A stretch of DNA of 64,000 bases from Polytrichum commune (taxonomy: Eukaryota > Streptophyta > Polytrichopsida > Polytrichales > Polytrichaceae): NCBI GenBank assembly GCA_950295325.1, contig OX485803.1, positions 56,621,554-56,685,553 on the forward strand, written 5' to 3'. Position 1 is the stretch's first letter, and each line of letters starts with the position of its first letter. The notes below the pieces were generated by a model. That model had not been told where the DNA came from. It did no database searches and was given only the letters and a program-made list of their open reading frames with translations. Positions 48,531 to 59,445 of the stretch are shown here, one piece after another. The position numbers were made by a program, and so were the translations under genes.

Positions 48531-49153
48531 CACTCCCTCTTATATTAATGCATATACGTGCGCTCATGACTTATTTATCGGGGGGCTATTTACCTTGCAG
48601 AAAATACTATAAGGTATTGTATTTTTCAAAATAAAGGTATTTGTTTGTATTTTTATACACCCTATTAGTGATTATATTTTTTTCGGGGGGGGGGGGACTC
48701 ATTTTAAAATAACCTATTTTACTTATATTTCCAAAGATAATTGGAAAGAAAATTGTAATTCAAACAACACGCTGAAATTGTCCCTCCCGGCATGTAGGTA
48801 GAGAACATTAACTCCACATTGAATACGTTGGTTTGGTAATGTTCAAACCAACCAACCTGCGAAGTCATCCATCCAATCTTTTTCAATAGAAAATTACCTC
48901 TTTTCATCCACTAGCAGAGATCCTACCCTAAACCAGCTATCCCTAGTAATTGTTTCCACACTATTTTACATGAACCCATTAGATAAAAGAAGCCATTATA
49001 TGTGATGGTATTTTACATGTAAAAATTTTCAATATTCTTAAATCCCCTATATTACATGTACGTTTTTTGCAAAATTTATCTACAATGAATATATTAGACC
49101 CTATTTTTTTATCGCATGTTGTTTCTATGATTATTACCAATGACCTCCTTGAG
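48531..49153 (-). mobile_element. hAT-type MITE, copy 4, split by a later insertion
   Basis: The two halves 48531-48639 and 49002-49153 together equal one element of the family at 1765. The flanks GACACTGG and CACGCTGG (6 of 8 bases) fit a decayed 8-bp target duplication. The 362 bp between the halves are foreign to the family and contain a 12-G run; no terminal repeats or target duplication could be assigned to this inner segment. Confidence 0.7.
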
Positions 49154-51701
49154 CACGCTGGACTCACTACTTGACTCTCTTGTCATGTTCTCTCCTTTAT
49201 TATATCTTGTTGTGTGTTTGGTAAAGTTCACTCGTCACTCCTCAAGTTAATCACTTAGATAGCAATGTTATATAAACCTCCACTATTGGCTTAAAGTTTT
49301 GCAATCAGGTAGTGTCGAGAGTACAATATTATGGGTTGGATTCTATAGTTCTCTATGTCCATGTGACATTGGCTCTAAATACATCTTCTTGAACCCTAAT
49401 GAGAAGAAATGAGAGTTGAAGATGTGTGGGTGTAGAAGGCCTATGTTTAGAAAATAATGGTCATAAAGAACTATTAAAGAATGACATTACTCAATGAATT
49501 CTAGGATCGCACCAAGTTCCAAGAGAACAAATATTGACATTTCCATATGGGAACTAAGGTGAGGTCCGAAGCGAGAATGTGCGTGTTATTGTAGTAAGTT
49601 TCATTTTTAATCAATCGGAGCTTGGAATGCAAATTTAAGTGGTAGCTCAATTTTGACAGAAGCACGTTGACTTTTATGTTTATAATATGAGATTCAAATA
49701 TATCAAATAATTGGGTTTTGTTGATTATGACCCACATCAGGTACACAACATAGCATCCCCAACCCTTTGACTCTCCTTGTGCAACACCACTAAAATCAAC
49801 TAATATGCCTAGTTGATACACTTTTTGTAATCTCAACAAACCATTTCATGGCGAGATTCAAGCTAAACAAACTACACAATGTTGATAAGATTTGGTGATG
49901 TAATTGTGGATTGCAAGCAAGTCATTGTTGGGAGCCATAAGAAAGTCCCGAGCATCATTACTTTCCTCCAAAATAGTACTACAACCTTGGATTCCGAAGC
50001 TTTGATAAGGTGAGGTTGTTGTGAGATCCCAAGGGTGCATCTTTTATTTTTATTTATATAAAAAAAACCCACGTGCATTCGCAACATAATGTAAAAACCC
50101 TCTATATATACATTTATTTTTTAAAAAATAGTGCGAATAGAAGCAATACACATACAATTTAAATGATATACTTTTGAATAATGATGTACTCCTATCATAT
50201 ATAAAATTTAAAACCTTGACATTCATTAATAAAGTTGTTGAAGACATTTTAATCCCTTGGATGTAACTCATAAGCATCCAAGTCTACAATACATGTCATA
50301 AACCTAATACCATTATTGTTTCTAAATCTACCATCAAATGATTGTAAGATTATAAGACCACTTATTGATGGTTTCTTTTCGATACCAACATAAATCAATC
50401 CCCATGTTTTGATCCTAGAACTTGCAATAATTGCGACCTTGAAATGCTAGATCTAAATCGTTGCACACATTGGAAGTTTACTAGTAATGCAAAAACAATT
50501 GACAAAAAACCCACTTGGAAATTAACACCTTTGCAATTTCGATGCCGTCCATCATCTAACAAAGGCATCAACCACAAAGAAGCGCCACAAAGAAGCGTTG
50601 GCTGTACTTCTTGCAATCCTAAGCAAGAAGTGGGCTCGTTTTCCCTCAACCAAACCTTCCAAAATCCTAATATTGTCTCTTCCATACATCCATGGATGAG
50701 ATAAGGAAATGAGAAAATTATTCAATCCTAGTTTCATCCAATATGAAATACTTATCCCATAAATTTTAGTGACCCTACCATACAAGTACAGATGTCATAT
50801 ATATTTCCTAAAAGTCCACGGTACATGTACATAACTACAAGTATTAGTTTGTGTAGCATATGTATATGTAGTACGGAAAAGTTAAAATTGATACCCTTTT
50901 TGTGCACTCACGTATACTTAAATGTGTTATGGAAGGTGCACCCCCTGGGGTGAGAACACAAATTTATGTTTTCTTGTTGTTGGTGTTGGATTTATAGATT
51001 GCAATCAAATCTCAATTTTCAGCTACCAAGAGTTTCCAAGTATAGTATGTTATACAAAGAGAAAGGTGTGAATTGGAAGGTGAGTGCCGGATATTTGATT
51101 GTCTTGTTGAAGTTTGTGTGTGTGGAAGTAGGTAGAGGAGTAGCAAAGCCAGGAGGAAGCCAACTAGGTAAACAACTCTCTCTTTACCGCATATTGGATC
51201 AAATCTTTTGTTTCTTTGGCAATGTATGCTAGTCTCTAACATGAATTTGAATATTGGCGTTGCTAGGAACAATTAGAGGCATTATGTAGGGTTCATAAAT
51301 CATGTTGTGGTGATGCTCAATTAATGCCGGAGAAGGATGTAGGTTAGAAATATTTAAGATGCTTGGAGCAATTGAGTTGGACATATCACAAAATTTCCAT
51401 AAAACCACAAGGACAAAAACCACAAGGACAATAAATGCTACGGAGGCTTATTTTAAATCACTTTCAATATTTTGATGGAGGATGAAACTTAGAGGTTGGA
51501 TGCATATGCATGTAAATCTCAATTTATTTTTATGTGATGAAGCCTAATGACAGGATCAAAGAAACTGAACTGCCAAATAGGTTATGGTGATAAAACTACG
51601 CCTCCCTTTCAAGGAATGTAGATTTTGTTGTTTGAAATTGGAATGCCAATTGTTTAGTCAACATTAACACCAAGTTGGAAGTTGTGCTACATTGTTTTGA
51701 C

Positions 51702-51919
51702 TTATTAGTATGGGTTACCATTTAGAGTTACGCATTGCTATAACATTTTAATGAGAGTATCAATTTTCATCCAAATAACAATAGTAGTTAATATGCACAT
51801 TGAAGAATATGATATAACTTAGTTGGTAAAAAATGATAATGTTGGTTGAAAAAAACAGTAATGTTAATAAAAAAAGTTATAGCAACACATGACTCTGAAT
51901 GATAACCCACACTAATTAG
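51702..51919. mobile_element. TA-flanked foldback MITE family, copy 6
   Basis: Left TTATTAGTATGGGTTACC then ATTTAGAGTTACGCATTGC; right ACTCTGAATGATAACCCACA then CTAATTAGA. The interior is diverged from the other copies. Confidence 0.6.
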
Positions 51920-52342
51920 ACTCAACAATGTAGCCTCAAAAAAGAAAGAGGACCAGTAAGCTGGCATTGAAGACATTATGGGTTTTAGTATATCCCAATA
52001 GTGAGGAATTTTTGGCGTCATATTTTCAATGTGAATGTGTGAGGCTGTTTCCAAATGCCACTCTCTCCACCAAATCTCTGTCCAAACAAGAATCAAGCTC
52101 TCGAATAACAACACCCGACACCCTAGTTGCTTTTGTTAGAAAACTGGTGTCAACAACTGCAATAAATTTGACATTCATCCAAGCTTGGATGATATTCATT
52201 CATGTAATCTTTTCTCCAAGTGGTCAACCCAATTTGAGGGGCTTGGCATCCTAGCACCTACCAAGGAGGTGGGGGGAGGTGAGTAAATAGTAAAAACATG
52301 TTCCCTCTAGGTTAGTTATTGATTCATCTCAATTTAAGTTTA

Positions 52343-52851
52343 GGGCCACTTCACATTATAGTCGTCCAAGTCGAGAGGCCGTGGGATTGAATGGTCAAAC
52401 TTTGTTGAGAGTCCAAAGAAATGGGTTCCAAAAAGTCAATAAAATAAAGGAATTGGAGCCTTCGGCTAGGCATAGTGTGAAACCTCCAAAGGCCAAGCCC
52501 AGAGTCCAAGTGAAAGAGAGGAAGAAGGAGCATCCCACTTTATTCCATGCCCAAAACAACCCCTCCAATCTAACGGCCAAGATCTTGTCAAATTTTGATA
52601 CTTTTTCATAAAAAAAAACTCGCCAGCCTCTCAACCATAGTGTGGGTTTATATAAATGTCTGACCCAAACTTTCTTTAAGAGCCCACCACTTAGATAAAA
52701 AAGCACTGCCATGTAGGCATTTTGGAGAGCGATGGCCTTTGGACTTTGGCCTCTAGTTTGAAGGGTCGAGAGGCCAAATTCTTGGTTTCTTGCAATCTGA
52801 TTGGTGGAAATCGATGGCCTCTCGACCTTCAGCCGTAGTGTAAAGTGGCCC
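52343..52851 (-). mobile_element. Tourist-like MITE, copy B (inverted relative to copy A)
   Basis: About 509 bp, the reverse orientation of the element at 40905, sharing the interior. Ends are GGGCCACTTCACATTATA and CGTAGTGTAAAGTGGCCC, and TTA flanks both sides (52340-52342, 52852-52854). A 3-bp TTA duplication fits PIF/Harbinger-type transposition. Confidence 0.85.
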
Positions 52852-52940
52852 TTATTGTCATGTTTTGGGAGTTTTGGCCTTGAGTTTAGGGGTTGGTGTC
52901 TTAAAATAGACATCAAGAGGCTTTATATTATACTGATTAT

Positions 52941-53136
52941 CTCAACTAGTGTGTGTTATCCTTTGGAGTTACACAATGCTATATCTAGGTAAAGAAAATG
53001 TAATATTCTACTGAGCAAAGTCATTTACTTTTTTATAATGTCCGAACAAACTATTGAACTTTCATTAGAAATTGAACTCTTGTGTAAGACAATATTGCAT
53101 TGTGTAACTCCAAATAATAACGTGCATTAATTGGGA
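52941..53136. mobile_element. TA-flanked foldback MITE family, copy 7
   Basis: Left CTCAACTAGTGTGTGTTATC, right TAACGTGCATTAATTGGGA, 196 bp, TA before the left end, with the family's TATAATGTCCGAACAA segment. It sits about 90 bp from a Tourist-like MITE. Confidence 0.72.
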
Positions 53137-53610
53137 CAATTAGTGTAGTAACCAATGTTTCCAACCTCCCCTTCCCCCAATTTGCCTTTCCCCTTGGTAT
53201 GTGTTGTGAACATTCGCACCAATTTGTGATTGTGAAGTAGTGGTAGATAACATTGAGTGACTGAGTGAAGAAACTATGTAGACCACAAATCACATCAACC
53301 GATTAAGAAGAAAACTAGACATAGGTGTTACTTCTACACACCCAATTCCACCGTGCCTCTTCTTGTTATGGCACTTCTTTCATAAATTTTGTACATGCTT
53401 GGAAGTTGGACACCATTCCAAAGCTACAAGTGAATGTTCACAACACCTACCAAGGGGGTCCACACAAAACGGAGGATGGGAGGGTAAACAAATCTATTAC
53501 TATCGTACAATCCAAAATTTACTATTTGAACTCCTAGATCATGGTCAAAGACCTAAAATTTGTCTCATGAGCATATAAATTGGGATGAGTTAGCAACCAA
53601 TATATGGGGC

Positions 53611-53626
53611 GGGGGGGGGGGGGGGG
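53611..53626 (+). repeat. Poly-G tract, 16 bases
   Basis: Uninterrupted G run after GGGGC, followed by AGGATGG. Confidence 0.9.
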
Positions 53627-53789
53627 AGGATGGTTTTATTATCAACCCTTGGTAGGTGTTAGAAACCAAATTTTAAGGCTGCTAGCTAGAGACGATGAGT
53701 CATTCCCTCGGTTTTTGGTTTGAATATATTTGTTCCATCTACATATTTCAATAACACGTGACGCTAACAATAGCTACGTTAAATATTGT

Positions 53790-53980
53790 AATCAGTGTCC
53801 CTTGTTATTTTGAGTTATGCAGTGTTGTATCTAATTACCATACATCTCATATTTTGTGAACAAATGTACAAATGGTTGTTTTAGACATTACAAAACATCA
53901 CCACTGGTAATTGGTAAAAGGATATATCAATAGTATAAAAAAAATAGCATTGTGTAACTACAAATAGCAAGTGACACTTA
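53790..53980. mobile_element. TA-flanked foldback MITE family, copy 8 (decayed)
   Basis: Left AATCAGTGTCCCTTGTTATT then TTGAGTTATGCAGTG, right TGTGTAACTACAAATAGCAA then GTGACACTTA. Ends are diverged, so borders are approximate. Confidence 0.5.
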
Positions 53981-54049
53981 AGCATCAAGAAAGAAAAGAA
54001 AAAGAAAGTCAATGTGTACTCATTGACATGTGGTGTCCATTCACCACTT

Positions 54050-55460
54050 CCTTTCCATGACCGTATTATGATGGGTGGTGAGGAGGGTGGTGGTGGTGGT
54101 GGTGATGTGGCTTAGTAACTATTTTGGTAGGTGGACCTTGTTTATAAATTTTATTTTTGTAAGGTAGAGGGTTAATGGGTATGTAATCAGGATTTTGCAA
54201 CGTTTGATGTTAGTCGAGTGGGATCAAGGTTTGATTTTTTGCTAGTTTTATTTTTCTTAGTATGATGTGGGTTAGGTAACAAATAGATATTTGTGAGAAT
54301 GTTTCCATCTATTTGTGGTCTTTATTGGTGGGAAATTTGAGATCGAGGAGTTGTTTGTTGATGGTGGTGGTGTGGATAGAGCTTGGAATACATGTTGTGA
54401 TGATTATTGGTAGAAGGACCAACCATCCTTGTTGGGTTAGAAGCGGTTGGAGTATGTTGTATTTCTCTAATTTCCTAGTGGTAGCGGTTTAGGGGAATCT
54501 ATCTTTGCAGTCAGAAAATTAATATATTTGAATTTTTAGGTTGGGGTGGGGTATGAAGGGGGGGGGGGTGGGTTGTAGGTGTTGTGTCGAGTATGCATAG
54601 GATACATGGTCGCAGCCATGCTGGGCATGTACATCTTGGGAGGAGCCATGATGGAACATTGTTATTTGGATTTCAATTCATGTGTTTGCTGACATTGATG
54701 AGTGTAAATCATCTTGTTGTGGGGTGGACTAGGAGAGTGTTGGCTAGGGCGTGGACCACTTTGTTGTATTGGTTGGTGTGAAGGTTATTTATGTGTCTAT
54801 TTGTGCAACATGATAGTAGGTGGAGGTATGTGTCATTTTCTTTTATTGAACAAAGATTGCAGATTGGTGACATGTCTTGTTTGAAGGCATGATTTTCGTG
54901 GTAGTTGCCAAGGTATCTATGGTGTCTAAATTTTAGAACTTGTGTGATTTGGGCATCAACTATCCTTGGGGCATTTCAAAAGAGATTAGACCATATTGGG
55001 TTTGCCATTTGTCTACGTTTGGTATGGTGTTTTTAGCGTGTGAAATTGGTTCACTTTTATATTTTGTCTCTATGTACCTTATTAGGTTTATAACAAATTC
55101 ATTATGTTGGGTGGAAGCAAGGGGGGGGGGGGGGGATGGAGGGCCATAATGGTGTTTGGTCTCCAATGAGGTGGAAAGGGGTTTTGACTATTTGTGGGCC
55201 AAGAGCACTATTTTTTTGCTAGTCATCTTCATCGTTGCCAATGATGTTTGTGTGGGTCTGGAATTTTTGGATGGTTATGTTGTGTGGGGATTTTTTCATA
55301 AAGTATACCATGAATGTGCAATTAGGAGTTTGTCTGGGTGGTTGTCTTGTAAGGACATGTGCACGATATGGTTCACTAATAGGTCTATGTTATTATGTTG
55401 TCCATGAAGATGCATGTGTTAGTGCTAGTGATTTGATGTGTTCTATTTATAGTAAGATTG
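54050..55460 (-). pseudogene. LINE C-terminal relic, second copy
   Basis: The minus strand carries HRYLGNYHENHAFKQDM then ICNLCSIKENDTYLHLLSCC, a zinc knuckle of CX2C...HX4C type, then NKVVHALANTLLVHPTTR and a WLLP-CTCP-C-LRP-ILC segment, the same order as the copy at ~30 kb. Upstream (to ~55.46 kb) are fragments such as INLIRYIETKYKS and MSLQDNHPDKLLIAHSW. Frames are broken throughout. The relic abuts the truncated gag of the Ty3 element near 55.5 kb, so one interrupts the other. Confidence 0.6.
55121..55135 (+). repeat. Poly-G tract, 15 bases
   Basis: Uninterrupted G run inside the LINE relic, between GGAAGCAA and ATGGAGGG. Confidence 0.9.
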
Positions 55461-55489
55461 TGTAAAGTTCGGCTCTTAATATGTTTGGG

Positions 55490-56776
55490 TATCCCCATTG
55501 GGCCAATAATGGTGGAAGGAGAGCAAGGTAAGTATGGGAGTCAAGCTCCATACGCTCTCATTGACGTAGGTCCACGTCCTTTAGCAATTAGAGAACCGGC
55601 ACCACTGTTAGCATTACCAGCCCCTAGAGTAGATCCTCATTTACAGGAGGTGGAGAAGAGGTTGGGTGCTAATCAGTTGGGATTTCAAGAGGCCATGATT
55701 AAGCAAATGCAAAGTCTCACGGATCAGATGTCATTGATGGTTAGGAGCCAACAACCTGGTCCTCCTCTTCAAGTTCAGTCGGGTAGGCATGTCTCGGGAT
55801 TGTGGTGCGTTTAGTGTGGCCAACCGGGTCACACTCGTCAGTTTTGTAGGAATGGACAAAACCGGGATCAAATAATGAACGGTGGTCCACCTCCACAAAA
55901 CCAAAGGGGTCAAGGACAAATTCAGTATGGACAGGGTAACAATAAGGGACCTCCTCCTAGAGGTCAAGGTGGTCAAAATGTAGAGAGGAAGGAGTTCCAT
56001 CTTTTTGTGAAAGATGACATGCACAAGGTCAATGTTGGTCCGAAGGACAAGGTTATGGTTGTAGCAATTGTGGGGGAAACCATCATTCGGACGAGTGTTG
56101 TCAACCGGATAAGATCATTAGCATGCCCAACCCGGTGGCCAACCCACAACAACAAACTAGAGATAACATGAGGGGAGCTAGGCCACAGGGTGGACCACCG
56201 AATGAGCTTAGATCACCGAACTTCTATTTTGACCATGGGAATGCAAGACAAACTTTTCATCCTCCGGCGGGATTGCAAACGACGAATGGATACATTCCAA
56301 TTCAGAATAGGCAAGGGATCCCACATAATTTCAACAATAGGAGGCAAGCTCCTCCCACGGATCCGAGGCCGTCTAATTCTCAGGATGTCAGGTTCACGGA
56401 GGGTGTAGTGGAGTCATATCATGATGAGTCCATTCCTTTTCAAATGGGTATTGGTGAGGAGCAAGGTCAATGGCCTCCACACACCAATGCTATCACCTAT
56501 GAGTTGAGGAGTTTAGATGATGAGATCACTCATGAGGCACCGGCATTGGCGGTTACCACTAGGGCTATGTGGGGAAATCTTCCGCCAGAGGAAGCGGTGA
56601 AATCACAGGAGGAGGATTCTTCGGGAGAGGCTCCTGAATTGTTAGATTTAGAGAAGGCAGTTAGGACAACTAGAAGAGCCACTGAGGTACTAGAGAGGGA
56701 GAATGTGATTCTCCAAGATAGGGAGAGGCCTAATGTCATTCATGATTTAGACGGTAGTGACATAGAAGAATGGTAA
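55490..56776 (+). pseudogene. Ty3/gypsy gag, 5'-truncated and mutated (left element)
   Basis: Begins in the middle of gag; no matrix or major capsid part is seen. EVEKRLGANQLGFQEAMIKQ is followed by a first zinc knuckle LWCV-stop-CGQPGHTRQFC (CX2CX4HX4C, broken by TAG at 55812) and, after a frameshift near 56.0-56.06 kb, a second knuckle CSNCGGNHHSDEC. The rest is Gln/Pro/Asn-rich (GQGNNKGPPPRGQGG). The frame ends at a TAA (56774) that sits inside otherwise continuous coding. Confidence 0.75.
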
Positions 56777-57019
56777 AGACCGGGAATTCCTTTGGATGAA
56801 TTTGATGGTGTTGGCAATACAAAGGTGAAGAAACATAATGACTATGATTTATGGGCCGATCTTAGCTCACTTAAGGCCGACATTACCTTTGGACAGTTGT
56901 TGGAGATATCACCCATGGCTCGTAAGACTCTCAAAGAAGGAATGCCGGTGAATAGGAGAACTAGGAAAGTGAAGACTAGGGTGGCTGCTAGAATTCAGTT
57001 GGAATGAGGCGGGCGTGAT

Positions 57020-57436
57020 GTCAAGGCAATTGAAATCGAAGTTATGGTGGTAGACAAAGTGGTCCGGAATGTGTTAGTGGATGGAGGTAGTGGTCTAAAT
57101 ATCTTGCCGGAGCACACCATGAAGAGGTTGGGTCTTAGTCTTACGGGTCCATCACCTTTCATCATCAACATGACGAATCAAACTCCGGCCGTGCCTTTGT
57201 GAATGATGAAGGATTGTAGGATTAGCACCGGAGGTGAAGAATATGTGGTCACTTTTCATGTCATTAAGATACACTCTAACGAAGATACATTTCTCATTTT
57301 GTTAGGTAGGCCATGGTTGAGAATGTCGGATGCCATAGTAGAGTGGGGAGGTCCCAAGCCTTCCATCACTTACGGTCCTAAAGATAATAGGGTCAAGGTT
57401 TTCATAGGGTCATTAGGTGGTTGGGTGAGAAAATAA
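57020..57436 (+). pseudogene. Retroviral-type aspartic protease of the left Ty3/gypsy element
   Basis: VVDKVVRNVLVDGGSGLNIL carries the aspartic protease site (VDGGSG form, as in plant Ty3 elements), followed by LGLSLTGPSPFIINMTN and LLGRPWLRMSDAI, the usual flap-to-end order. Stops at 57005 (TGA), 57200 (TGA) and 57434 (TAA) interrupt the polyprotein, all in one frame with the regions on both sides. Confidence 0.72.
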
Positions 57437-59445
57437 ATCACCTCATCCTCAGAGGATGAAGTTGATGACAAAGAAGACGACAATGATGGTGAGGCATTGG
57501 TAGGAGTGGTCTACTCGGATGGTCATGGGAAAATCATAGATTCAGGATTGGGTGGCTTAGGTCCTAGTTTCTATCATTATGGGGATGACGGAGAATATGC
57601 ACAGTGGTTGAGAGATTATTCGGAATCGGAGTTTGATGTGATGGTGACGTCTCACCATGCATATTTGAACGATAAGATTATTAGTTCTAGGGGTGAGGAA
57701 TATTCTTTGTTGGAGCCATGTGAGGTGCTCACCGAGGAGGAATGGATTTTAGGGGGATTGACACCTTGGGTAGATGATGTGGAAGACAGTGACGTTCGTA
57801 TAGTACATGTGGATGAGACTCAGAATGAGGAGGCTATTGTGGAAGTTGTGAGCTTGGAGGAGCCTCTACACTTCAAGACTACGTCAACGGGGATAATGGT
57901 TGGACATGATATCAAGAATTATCCTAAGGTTCCTCCGGATTGGTATAGGAACAAGGATGAGCAAACTCATGTGTCGGAAGCAGATTGGAAGTATGTGGAT
58001 GTGACAACAAGGGATAAAAAGATTAGGCAAATGAAGATGGGGTCTAAGTTGGAGGAGAAAAAAATTAAGGAATATAGCGAGTTGGTGGATGAATTTAGTG
58101 ACACCTTTGTTTGGTCGTATGATGAGCTTAAGGGGAACCCTAGAGAGATGGTGGAGCATCGCATTCCTTTGATTTTAGGCGCGAGGCCAATTAGACAAAA
58201 GGAGAGAAGAATGAACCCACAATTACAATTGTTGGTTAAAGCGGAATTAGAGAGATTGTGGAAGGCCGGTTTTATTAAGCCGGTGTAGATTACGGATTGG
58301 GTCTCTCCAATGGTCTTGGTAAAGAAAAAGAATGGGAAGTTGAGGGTGTGTGTCGATTATCGGAAGTTAAATGCGTACACACAAAAGATCATTTCCCATT
58401 AGCATTCATCACACTATTGCTAGAGGAGGTAGGTGGTCATACAAGATACACGTTCATGAATGGGTATGCGGGCTACAATCAAATTTCCATCGTTTTTCAA
58501 GACATTCATAAAACGGCCTTCACCACTCCTTGGGATACTTTTGTTTGGATTGTCATGCCTTTTGGTTTATGTAATGGTACGGCTACATTCCAAATATTAG
58601 TCATGTACATTTTTACCGACTTGTTGTACAAGTCTATGACTGTGTTTGTAGATGACTTTAGCACTCAGTTTAGTGCTAATTCATATTTAGAATGTGTTAG
58701 GGAGGCTTTGATTAGGTGTAGGAAAATACAACTTGCTTTGAATCCGGACAAGACATTCTTAGGTGTCCAAAAGAGAGTGTTATTGGGCTATGTCGTGAGT
58801 GAAAAGGGAAGAGAGCCCGACCTCGAGAAGATAATTGTGATAGATGGATTGCAGACTTCCACAAATGCTAGGGAAATAGCCAAGTTGTTAGGACATGTGG
58901 GTTGGTATAGGGAGTTGATTCCAAATTACTCCAAGATAGCCGTTCTCATTACTCAGTTGCTTAGGAAGGATTGTAGGTTTGAATGGACAGAGGCTTGCCA
59001 AAGGGCATTTGATGAATTGATGAATAAATTGAGCACCTATCCGGTAATAGTGCCACCGGACTGGGAAAAACCGTTTCATGTGTTTTGTGATGCTAGCTCA
59101 GTAGCCATATGTAGTGCATTATGTCAAGCGACAGGGAAAAATGAGAAGGATTGACCCGTGGCTTATGCGAGCCGGCAGTTGACACCGGCAGAGAGAAACT
59201 ATTCTACCACGGAGAAGGAGTGTTTGGCCATGGTCTTCTCAGTCAAGAAATTTCGCCATTACCTAATGTGTAATCCGGTAGTTTTCTTTGTCCATCACAT
59301 GGCGATCAAGTTCTTGGTCAATAAGACGGAGTTGAGTGGTAGGTTGGCTAGATGGGTGCTACTCTTAGAGGAGTTTGACTATACTTTGAGAAATGAGGAA
59401 TTGATTATGTTGATGAAGTTCACCTCCATTCTTTTAAGGGTATAG
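57437..59445 (+). pseudogene. Reverse transcriptase and RNase H of the left Ty3/gypsy element
   Basis: RT motifs in order: RRMNPQLQLLVKAELERLWK, GFIKPV-stop (TAG 58286), SPMVLVKKKNGKLRVCVDYR, a frameshift near 58385, FMNGYAGYNQI (motif A, with the catalytic Asp replaced by Asn), PFGLCNGTATFQ, and FVDDF (58642-58656, catalytic pair kept). RNase H follows: FHVFCDASSVAI, TGA at 59152 where PVAYASRQLTPAERNYSTTE continues, EKECLAMV, and FFVHHMAIKFL where the usual third Asp of the DH motif is His. Both enzymes should be inactive. Gene order PR-RT-RH-IN identifies Ty3/gypsy. Confidence 0.9.

Larger units (their letters stand above)
47800..52339. other. AT-rich repeat-filled DNA, no recognised gene
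   Basis: Contains the split hAT MITE at 48531 and the foldback MITE at 51702. Minus-strand frames at 49501-49839 (112 codons) and 50395-50685 show no domain that can be named. Confidence 0.45.

Noticed and set aside
52395-52916. 173-codon minus-strand frame, similar to a 132-codon plus frame at 40987-41385
   Set aside because: Both lie within or across copies of the same Tourist-like MITE; shared peptide similarity follows from DNA identity, and the frame crosses the element edge at 52851.
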